Assembly (NCBI GenBank): GCA_045642705.1
Contig: JAZUJK010000017.1
Location: 1-5,014 of the forward strand
Source: UBA1227 sp045642705
GTDB lineage: Bacteria > Bacillota > Clostridia > Oscillospirales > Acutalibacteraceae
Reading direction: 5' to 3'
Length of the DNA stretch: 5,014 nt
Shown: positions 1 to 5,014 of the stretch, one piece after another
Layout of the letters: each line of letters opens with the position of its first letter
How positions within the stretch are numbered: the first letter of the stretch is position 1
Position numbers and translations under genes: made by a program
The notes under the pieces: model-generated
Database searches by the model: none
Told to the model about the DNA's origin: nothing
Seen by the model: the letters and a program-made list of their open reading frames with translations, nothing else

Positions 1-50
1 CCCCTACCTGATTATTTCGAAAAATTTTTAAGGAAATTGAGGGATAAACA

Positions 51-878
51 ATGAATGCAGAACTCAAGGCAAAACTCCAAAAAGATGCAACTAGAGTTCG
101 CATGAGTGTTATCGAAGGCACTTTCAATGCGAAGTCTGGCCATCCAGGTGGATCACTCTCTGTTTCAGATTTGATGACATATCTCTATATGTACAAATTG
201 AACGTTGATCCACAGAACCCACAGTGGGAGGACAGGGACCGTTTCGTTCTCTCTAAGGGTCACACAGCACCTGCACTTTACGGTGCACTTGCACTCCGTG
301 GTTTCTTTGATGAAGAAGAAATCAAGACACTCAGAAAGCCTGGCTCACGCCTTCAGGGTCACCCATCTATGCATATGACTCCTGGCGTTGATATGAGCAC
401 AGGTTCACTTGGTCAGGGTATATCTGTAGCAGTAGGTATGGCTCTTGGCGCAAAGATTAAGAATAAGTCATATCGTGTTTACACAATCCTTGGCGACGGT
501 GAAATCGAAGAAGGTCAGGTTTGGGAAGCAGCTATGTTTGCTGGTGCCAAGAAACTTGACAACCTTGTTGTTGTAGTTGATAACAACAACCTTCAGATCG
601 ATGGTACTATCGAAGAAGTAAATTCACCATATCCAATTGATGAGAAGTTCAAGGCTTTCGGTTTCAATGTAATCAATATCGATGGTCATGACTTTGATCA
701 GATTGATGATGCTTTCACAGCAGCAGAGAACTTCAAGGGCGCTCCAACAGCCATTATTGCTAAGACAGTAAAGGGCAAGGGCGTATCATTCATGGAAAAT
801 CAAGTTGGCTGGCATGGTAAGGCTCCTGACGCAGATCAGTATGCACAGGCTATGGCAGAATTAAAGGAGGCACTCTAA
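51..878 (+). CDS. Transketolase, N-terminal subunit (thiamine diphosphate-binding half)
   Basis: This is the first half of a split transketolase, the cytosolic enzyme that moves two-carbon ketol units between sugar phosphates in the non-oxidative pentose phosphate pathway. The 275-residue length is normal for the separate N-terminal subunit. Visible signatures are SGHPGGSLS (29-37), SKGHTAPALY (68-77), QGHPS (102-106) and STGSLGQG (116-123). The thiamine diphosphate/Mg motif runs from GDG (148-150) to NNN (178-180), and WHGKAP lies at 254-259. His31, His71, His104 and His255 match the conserved active-site histidines of full-length transketolases (family knowledge). The start follows a modest GAGGG at 39-43, 7 nt upstream. 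The last codons contain the ribosome binding site of the next gene, which supplies the missing pyrimidine-binding and C-terminal domains, so translation is probably coupled. No promoter can be assigned in the 50 nt upstream. Confidence 0.96.
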   Translation: MNAELKAKLQKDATRVRMSVIEGTFNAKSGHPGGSLSVSDLMTYLYMYKLNVDPQNPQWEDRDRFVLSKGHTAPALYGALALRGFFDEEEIKTLRKPGSRLQGHPSMHMTPGVDMSTGSLGQGISVAVGMALGAKIKNKSYRVYTILGDGEIEEGQVWEAAMFAGAKKLDNLVVVVDNNNLQIDGTIEEVNSPYPIDEKFKAFGFNVINIDGHDFDQIDDAFTAAENFKGAPTAIIAKTVKGKGVSFMENQVGWHGKAPDADQYAQAMAELKEAL

Positions 879-879
879 T

Positions 880-1830
880 ATGGCAGACGTAATTAAGAAG
901 GCCACAAGAGATGGCTATGGCGACGGACTCCTTGCTCTCGGTGAGAAAAACCCTAACGTTATCGTAATGGACGCTGACCTTGCAGGCGCTACTAAGACAG
1001 GCGTTTTCAAGAAGGCTTATCCAGATAGATTCTACAATGCTGGTATCGCAGAAGGTAACTTGATTGGCGTTGCTGCTGGTCTCTCACTTTCTGGTATCAC
1101 AGTATTCGCAAGCTCATTTGCAATGTTCGCAGCAGGACGTGCATTCGAGCAGATTAGAAATACAATCGGATATCCTCATCTCAATGTTAAAATCTGCGCA
1201 ACACATGCTGGTATCTCAGTAGGTGAAGATGGTGCATCACACCAGTGCAACGAGGATATCGCTCTCATGCGTACAATCCCAGGCATGACAATTATCAACC
1301 CAGCAGATGCAGTTGAGGCTAAGGCCGCTGTACTTGCAGCTGCTGACTATGTTGGTCCTGTATATATGAGATTTGGTCGTCTCGCAGTTCCACAGATTTT
1401 CGATGAGGCTACTTATAAGTTTGAGTGGGGCAAGGGCTGTGAACTCGTTTCTGGTAACGATGTAGCAATCATTGCAACAGGTCTCATGGTAAATGAAGCA
1501 CTTATCGCTGCCGAGACACTTAAGGCTGAGGGCATCTCTGCTCGTGTTATCAACATCCACACAATCAAGCCTCTCGACGAGGAAATCGTTCTCAAGGCTG
1601 CAAAAGAGTGCGGTTGCGTTGTAACAGCAGAGGAGCACAGCATTATCGGCGGTCTCGGCGGAGCAGTTGCTGAGGTACTCAGCGAGCAGGCTCCTACACC
1701 ACTTGTACGTGTTGGCGTAAATGACACATTTGGTGGTTCAGGTCCAGCAGTTGAAATGCTCAAGATCTATGGCCTCGATGCAGAACATATCGTAGAGTCT
1801 GCTAAGAAGGCAATATCTCTCAAAAAGTAA
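880..1830 (+). CDS. Transketolase, C-terminal subunit (pyrimidine-binding plus C-terminal domain)
   Basis: This is the second half of the split transketolase. It begins 1 nt after the stop of the first half, with AAAGGAGG at 863-870 inside the upstream gene. The pyrimidine-binding domain occupies roughly residues 5-170 and the transketolase C-terminal domain roughly 190-305. Glu58 in GIAEGN is in the place of the catalytic glutamate that activates thiamine diphosphate. THAGISVGEDGASHQ (108-122) carries His109, Asp117 and His121, with the same spacing as the substrate-binding His/Asp/His of yeast transketolase. Arg164 in YMRFGR fits the phosphate-binding arginine. At 316 residues it has the usual length for this subunit. 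The active site should form at the interface with the N-terminal partner, so neither protein is expected to work alone. DXS and pyruvate dehydrogenase E1 beta share the fold, but the adjacent transketolase N-half makes this assignment firm. Confidence 0.96.
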   Translation: MADVIKKATRDGYGDGLLALGEKNPNVIVMDADLAGATKTGVFKKAYPDRFYNAGIAEGNLIGVAAGLSLSGITVFASSFAMFAAGRAFEQIRNTIGYPHLNVKICATHAGISVGEDGASHQCNEDIALMRTIPGMTIINPADAVEAKAAVLAAADYVGPVYMRFGRLAVPQIFDEATYKFEWGKGCELVSGNDVAIIATGLMVNEALIAAETLKAEGISARVINIHTIKPLDEEIVLKAAKECGCVVTAEEHSIIGGLGGAVAEVLSEQAPTPLVRVGVNDTFGGSGPAVEMLKIYGLDAEHIVESAKKAISLKK

Positions 1831-1841
1831 GAGGTTTTCTA

Positions 1842-2861
1842 ATGGATACAAGGCTTAGTTATACACTCGATTCATTAAAATGTGTTGAGAATAGCGATGG
1901 CAGAGTATATATGCTCAACTATCGTAATCCATATCATCTAGACAAGATGCTGGAAGGTCCAGGCACCAAGAATACTTTTGAATTGCTCTATAAGGCAAGC
2001 AAAAATATCGGTGTGCCACTTATCATGATTCCAGGTCGTTTCGCTTGCTCAACATTCAATGCCAAGACACCTGATGGCAAGTTGCTCCTTGCTCGTAATT
2101 TCGATTACAAGGATGCTCCTGTCACAGTTGTATGGTGTTCTCCTGAGAACGGCTACAAGTCAATTGGATTCTGCGACAATACAATGATGACATATGGCTT
2201 TAAACGTACTCCACAGGACCGCAAGAAGCGCTATGTGGAACTTCTTGCTCCATATACAGTAATGGATGGTATGAATGAGACAGGACTCGTTATTGCGGTC
2301 CTGGAGCAAAAGGGAAAAGCAACACATCAGTCCACTAATTTGCCAGATATCACAACGACACTTGCAATCCGTACAGCGCTCGATACATGCGCTACAGTGG
2401 ATGAGGTAATCGCTCTATTCAAGGGATATGATATGCATGATGCAATCTATGCAAACTATCACTTCCATGTAACTGACAAGAGTGGCGCATCAGTTATCAT
2501 CGAGTATGTAAGTAACAGAATGCAACTCGTATATCCAGAGGAAAATAAATTCTATCAATATTCAACCAACTTCTTGCAGTCGAACCCGCTTGGCGATGTT
2601 AAGGGTAACTTTGGTTACAACCGTTACTACGTCATCCGTGATCGATTGGAGCCTAAGAAGGGTATCGTAACAGAGGATGAGGCTATGGATATTCTTCATG
2701 GCGTAACTCTCGAGTACAGACACCATCTCTTAAAGCACCGCGTTACCAGTCTCTGGTCAGCTGTTTATAACATAGATGACCTCACAATAGACCTATGTGC
2801 TGGTGCTGATTATTCCAAGAAATATAAGTTCAGTTTGCAAGAACCTGGAAAGAATCTCTAA
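1842..2861 (+). CDS. Linear amide C-N hydrolase, choloylglycine hydrolase / penicillin acylase superfamily (Ntn hydrolase)
   Basis: This 339-residue protein is probably a cysteine Ntn-hydrolase that cleaves linear amide bonds; its substrate cannot be read from the sequence. The core begins at CSTF (69-72), where Cys69 is the likely nucleophile. Arg85 and Asp88 in ARNFDY lie 16 and 19 residues later, the same spacing as Cys2, Arg18 and Asp21 in bile salt hydrolases. GMNETGL (143-149), STNF (241-244) and Asn260-Arg261 fit other conserved active-site positions. Unlike bile salt hydrolases and penicillin V acylases, whose Cys directly follows the start Met, this protein has 68 residues before Cys69, so a free N-terminal Cys would need cleavage after Ala68. 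No signal peptide is apparent, suggesting a cytosolic location. The start is supported by AAGAGG (1829-1834), 7 nt upstream and 11 nt after the transketolase stop. It could equally be an acyl-homoserine-lactone or N-acyl amide hydrolase, or a C45-like acyltransferase. Confidence 0.82.
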   Translation: MDTRLSYTLDSLKCVENSDGRVYMLNYRNPYHLDKMLEGPGTKNTFELLYKASKNIGVPLIMIPGRFACSTFNAKTPDGKLLLARNFDYKDAPVTVVWCSPENGYKSIGFCDNTMMTYGFKRTPQDRKKRYVELLAPYTVMDGMNETGLVIAVLEQKGKATHQSTNLPDITTTLAIRTALDTCATVDEVIALFKGYDMHDAIYANYHFHVTDKSGASVIIEYVSNRMQLVYPEENKFYQYSTNFLQSNPLGDVKGNFGYNRYYVIRDRLEPKKGIVTEDEAMDILHGVTLEYRHHLLKHRVTSLWSAVYNIDDLTIDLCAGADYSKKYKFSLQEPGKNL

Positions 2862-2864
2862 ATT
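2835..2864 (+). promoter_or_regulatory. Possible promoter for the tRNA-Pro / ZIP transcript (weak)
   Basis: TTGCAA (2835-2840) and TAAATT (2859-2864) are separated by 18 nt and resemble sigma-70 -35 and -10 boxes. They overlap the last codons and stop of the hydrolase gene. A transcript from here would start near the foot of the 2868-2890 hairpin and lead directly into the tRNA. The match is moderate, and AT-rich DNA gives such hits by chance. It is listed because the tRNA otherwise has no separate space for a promoter. Confidence 0.25.
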
Positions 2865-2867
2865 TAA

Positions 2868-2895
2868 AGGGCACCAGTTTCTGGTGCCCTATTAT
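2868..2895 (+). terminator. Hairpin terminator or attenuator after the hydrolase gene
   Basis: AGGGCACCAG (2868-2877) and CTGGTGCCCT (2881-2890) pair perfectly over 10 bp around a TTT loop, starting 6 nt after the hydrolase stop codon. On the plus strand the hairpin is followed only by ATTAT before the tRNA begins, so the U-tract is poor and termination may be partial. Read on the minus strand, the same hairpin is followed by TTTAAATTT, a better tail, but no minus-strand gene is seen nearby. It most likely separates the transketolase operon from the tRNA/ZIP unit; a role in tRNA leader processing is possible. Confidence 0.7.
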
Positions 2896-2971
2896 CGGGG
2901 TGTAGCGCAGTTGGTAGCGCGCCTGCTTCGGGAGCAGGAGGCCGTGGGTTCAACTCCCGCCACTCCGACCA
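2896..2971 (+). tRNA. tRNA-Pro (anticodon CGG)
   Basis: A complete 76-nt cloverleaf can be folded by hand. The acceptor stem pairs CGGGGTG (2896-2902) with CACTCCG (2961-2967) with one G-U pair. The D stem is GCGC/GCGC (2905-2908, 2917-2920). The anticodon stem CCTGC/GCAGG encloses the loop TTCGGGA (2927-2933), with anticodon CGG at 2929-2931 followed by the G37 typical of proline tRNAs. A 5-nt variable loop precedes the T arm GTGGG-TTCAACT-CCCGC (2944-2960). The discriminator is A2968 and the CCA end (2969-2971) is encoded. It reads CCG, a codon rarely used in this window. It lies 5 nt after a hairpin and 22 nt before the ZIP start codon, with no terminator downstream, so it is probably cut out of a longer tRNA-mRNA transcript. 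Confidence 0.97.
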
Positions 2972-2993
2972 GAAAAAATTTGGAGGAAGTATT

Positions 2994-3848
2994 ATGAAAA
3001 TGATTTGGTGGCTTGTTATTTTAACAGCCATAGCCGGAGTGGGCGGTACAGGCCTCGGTGGTCTAGTCGGTGCAATACTTCGCCGTGATTCACACAAGAT
3101 AGTAAGCCTTTTGCTTTCTTTCGCTGGTGGCGTCATGATGGCGGTTGTATGCTTTGACCTTATCCCAAGTTCACTCATGCCGGAGGGAGCAACGGATAGG
3201 ACATCTATATGGGTTGTCCTAATCGGCGTTCTGGTAGGATATGTAATTATCTATATCCTCAATGCCTTGATTGACCGTGCAACCAACCATGAGGTTGAGC
3301 ATATCGATGAGAACCACCCAAGGACAGCGGATGACCTCGATGAGCTCATTCACTCCGACCATCTCAATGAACACAAGAAGACAGGTCAATTCCGAGATCT
3401 GTTTATAGCAGGCGTAGTTATGGCCTGCGCAATTGCACTTCATAACCTGCCAGAGGGTATGGTAATCGGTGCATCATATGCTGGCCAGTCAGCAACAGAG
3501 TTCGCTGGCTCAGGTCTCATTCTTGCAATTGTAATCGGTCTTCACAACATACCAGAGGGTATGGCTGTTGCAGTTCCACTTATCACTGGCGGAACATCTA
3601 AGGCTCGTGCCGTACTTATTACTGCACTCTCTGGTGCACCAACAATTATTGGTGCAATTATCGGTTACTCACTTGGACTTCTCAGTCCAATCTGGCTTGC
3701 AATCTCACTCTCATTTGCATCGGGCGCTATGCTCTATGTTGTATTTGGTGAGTTGCTCCCAGAAGCAATCCTTATGTGGCGCTCCAAGATGCCGGCGCTA
3801 TTCACTTTGATTGGTACACTTGTAGGACTTCTACTTGTTGAGATATAG
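2994..3848 (+). CDS. ZIP-family divalent metal ion transporter (ZupT-like)
   Basis: This 284-residue inner-membrane protein is a ZIP-type permease, a family that imports Zn2+ and often Fe2+ or Mn2+ into the cytoplasm. About eight hydrophobic helices can be drawn, near 4-27, 37-58, 72-92, 136-160, 172-197, 205-229, 233-255 and 266-283. The family's metal-binding motifs are present: HNLPEG (150-155) in helix 4 and HNIPEG (184-189) in helix 5. FGELLPEA lies at 251-258, after helix 7. The loop between helices 3 and 4 (93-135) is acidic and His-rich (His99, 103, 108, 120, 123, 127), the usual place for a metal-sensing or metal-capturing loop in this family. GGAGGA at 2982-2987 lies 6 nt from the chosen ATG; the ATG at codon 3 is a less likely start. 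The gene follows the tRNA closely and precedes ychF by 12 nt. The metal specificity cannot be decided from the sequence. Confidence 0.93.
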   Translation: MKMIWWLVILTAIAGVGGTGLGGLVGAILRRDSHKIVSLLLSFAGGVMMAVVCFDLIPSSLMPEGATDRTSIWVVLIGVLVGYVIIYILNALIDRATNHEVEHIDENHPRTADDLDELIHSDHLNEHKKTGQFRDLFIAGVVMACAIALHNLPEGMVIGASYAGQSATEFAGSGLILAIVIGLHNIPEGMAVAVPLITGGTSKARAVLITALSGAPTIIGAIIGYSLGLLSPIWLAISLSFASGAMLYVVFGELLPEAILMWRSKMPALFTLIGTLVGLLLVEI

Positions 3849-3860
3849 AAAGGAAGACTT

Positions 3861-4955
3861 ATGAAACTCGGAATCGTAGGTTTGCCAAACGTAGGCAAAA
3901 GTACACTTTTTAATGCTATTACTAATGCGGGAGCTGGCGCTGCCAACTATCCATTCTGCACAATTGAGCCAAATGTTGGTGTTGTTGCAGTACCAGATGA
4001 CAGACTTGATAAACTCGTTGAACTCTATCATCCGAAATCAGTAGTTCCTGCATCAGTTGAATTCGTTGATATCGCAGGACTCGTTAAGGGCGCATCCCAG
4101 GGCGAGGGACTTGGAAATAAGTTCCTCTCACATATCCGCGAGGTGGATGCAATACTTCACGTTGTCCGTTGCTTTGACAACGATGACATAGTTCATGTCG
4201 AGGGCTCCGTAGATCCAGCTCGCGATATTGAAACTATCAACTTGGAACTTATTCTCGCTGATATGGAAGTTCTCGATAAGAGAATTGTTCGAGTAGAGAA
4301 GGCTATGAAGGGAGACAAGTCCCTCGCCAAGGAACTCGAAGTACTAAATAGATTTAAAGAGGCACTCGGTGCAGGCAAATGCGCGCGCACAGTAGAACTC
4401 ACCGAGGACGAGGAGGATATACTCGTCGATTTCAATCTCCTCACATACAAGCCAGTTATCTACGCTTGTAATATGAGCGAGGATGATTTCGCTGGCGGCA
4501 TCGAGTCCAATGCCCGCTACCAGGCAGTCAAGAAGATTGCTGATGAAGAGGGCTCAGAGACACTACCTATCTGTGCAGAGATGGAGGCACAGATTGCAGA
4601 CCTCAGCCCTGAGGAGAAGGAGATGTTCCTTTTAGACCTTGGAATAGAGAAGAGCGGTCTTGATCTTCTCATCCAGCGCTCATACGACCTTCTTGGTCTT
4701 ATGTCTTTCCTTACAGCAGGAGAACCAGAGGTTCGCGCTTGGACAATCAAGAAGGGAACCAAGGCACCAAAAGCAGCTGGTAAGATTCATTCAGACATCG
4801 AGCGTGGATTTATCCGTGCCGAGGTAATTAACTATCAGACACTGCTTGATTGTGGCTCACTTGCAGCAGCAAGAGATAAGGGCCTTATTCGTTCAGAAGG
4901 AAAGGAGTACGTCATGCAAGATGGTGACGTAGTACTCTTTAGGTTTAATGTATAA
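3861..4955 (+). CDS. ychF: Ribosome-associated P-loop ATPase/GTPase YchF (OLA1 family)
   Basis: This is a full-length YchF/OLA1 protein (364 residues; the family is about 363). YchF binds ribosomes, prefers ATP over GTP, and in some bacteria affects oxidative-stress responses (family knowledge). The P-loop GLPNVGKST lies at 7-15, the switch region PFCTIEPNVG at 31-40, and the G3-type motif DIAGLVKGAS at 70-79. Leu74, in place of a catalytic Gln, is typical of the HAS-type NTPases. NMSE (204-207) replaces the canonical NKxD, in line with relaxed guanine specificity. A charged helical insertion at about 130-170 is the expected coiled coil. The C-terminal TGS-like domain covers about 280-363, with FLTAGEPEVRAWTIKKGTKA at 283-302. 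AGGA at 3851-3854 sits 6 nt before the ATG. The 12-nt gap after the ZIP gene and 14-nt gap before the next start suggest co-transcription. Confidence 0.97.
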   Translation: MKLGIVGLPNVGKSTLFNAITNAGAGAANYPFCTIEPNVGVVAVPDDRLDKLVELYHPKSVVPASVEFVDIAGLVKGASQGEGLGNKFLSHIREVDAILHVVRCFDNDDIVHVEGSVDPARDIETINLELILADMEVLDKRIVRVEKAMKGDKSLAKELEVLNRFKEALGAGKCARTVELTEDEEDILVDFNLLTYKPVIYACNMSEDDFAGGIESNARYQAVKKIADEEGSETLPICAEMEAQIADLSPEEKEMFLLDLGIEKSGLDLLIQRSYDLLGLMSFLTAGEPEVRAWTIKKGTKAPKAAGKIHSDIERGFIRAEVINYQTLLDCGSLAAARDKGLIRSEGKEYVMQDGDVVLFRFNV

Positions 4956-4969
4956 GAGGAGGCATGCAA

Positions 4970-5014
4970 ATGTCAGAAAAACTCACTCTTGATGAAAAAC
5001 AGAAAATAAAAATG
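4970..5014 (+). CDS. Start of an unidentified gene, cut by the window end
   Basis: Fifteen open codons run to the last base of the window, giving MSEKLTLDEKQKIKM, a charged, Lys-rich N-terminus that I cannot assign to a family. The start is supported by a strong AGAGGAGG at 4955-4962, which overlaps the ychF stop codon by one base and lies 7 nt from the ATG. An in-frame ATG at 4964 is only 1 nt from the GGAGG and is unlikely to be used. Its position 14 nt after ychF implies the same operon. Confidence 0.7.
   Translation, partial: MSEKLTLDEKQKIKM

Noticed and set aside
1..50. Promoter for the transketolase operon
   Set aside because: The AT-rich leader has no convincing pair of -35 and -10 boxes; the real promoter probably lies upstream of the window.
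1237..1763. Two overlapping minus-strand frames (1237-1638 and 1413-1763) inside the transketolase C-half
   Set aside because: They lie wholly within a firmly identified gene and their compositions do not resemble real proteins.
1842..2861. Calling the hydrolase a bile salt hydrolase (bsh)
   Set aside because: The catalytic spacing fits the superfamily, but the long N-terminal extension and an unclear substrate pocket do not support a specific bile salt hydrolase assignment.
2797..2997. Plus-strand 66-codon frame running through the tRNA
   Set aside because: Its peptide (GVAQLVARLLREQEAVGSTP and onward) is the familiar false translation of a tRNA gene; it overlaps the hydrolase end, the hairpin and the tRNA.
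2864..3178. Minus-strand 104-codon frame opposite the tRNA and the ZIP start
   Set aside because: Its SEWRELNPRPPAPEAGALPT segment is the well-known spurious antisense translation of a tRNA; the rest is the shadow of the ZIP gene.
3447..3568. Near-repeat of CCAGAGGGTATGG in the ZIP gene
   Set aside because: The two copies encode the two HNxPEGM motifs of the ZIP fold, so the similarity reflects protein constraint, not a DNA repeat element.
4193..4762. Minus-strand frames inside ychF
   Set aside because: These Ser/Arg-rich translations are antisense shadows of a conserved gene.

Overview
The window looks like chromosomal housekeeping DNA from a low-to-moderate GC Firmicute, most likely a clostridial gut or rumen bacterium of the Lachnospiraceae type. 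The reasons are a transketolase split into two adjacent genes, strong AGGAGG-type ribosome binding sites before most genes, tightly packed same-strand operons, and similar codon use in all genes. The taxonomic guess is inference from style and protein character, not from a search.

Positions 1-50 hold only a short AT-rich leader with a modest ribosome binding site. From 51 to 2861 there is a three-gene, plus-strand operon: the N-terminal (thiamine diphosphate-binding) half of transketolase, its C-terminal half 1 nt later, and, 11 nt further on, an Ntn-type linear amide C-N hydrolase of the choloylglycine hydrolase / penicillin acylase superfamily with a 68-residue N-terminal extension before the putative catalytic Cys. 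A perfect hairpin (2868-2890) follows the hydrolase stop codon and probably ends or attenuates this operon.

Only 5 nt after that hairpin a complete tRNA-Pro (anticodon CGG, CCA encoded) begins. After its CCA there are just 22 nt, containing a ribosome binding site, before the start of a ZIP-family metal transporter. That is followed 12 nt later by the ribosome-associated P-loop ATPase/GTPase YchF. A further gene begins at 4970 with its own strong ribosome binding site and runs off the end. No terminator is visible between the tRNA and the ZIP gene, so tRNA, transporter, ychF and the last gene could share one transcript.

The transketolase halves together form one enzyme of the non-oxidative pentose phosphate pathway. 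The other genes have no obvious metabolic link to it. I see no mobile element, CRISPR array, phage gene or clearly new system. The most interesting features are the tRNA-mRNA arrangement with the hairpin pressed against the tRNA 5' end, and the pairing of an amide hydrolase with transketolase.
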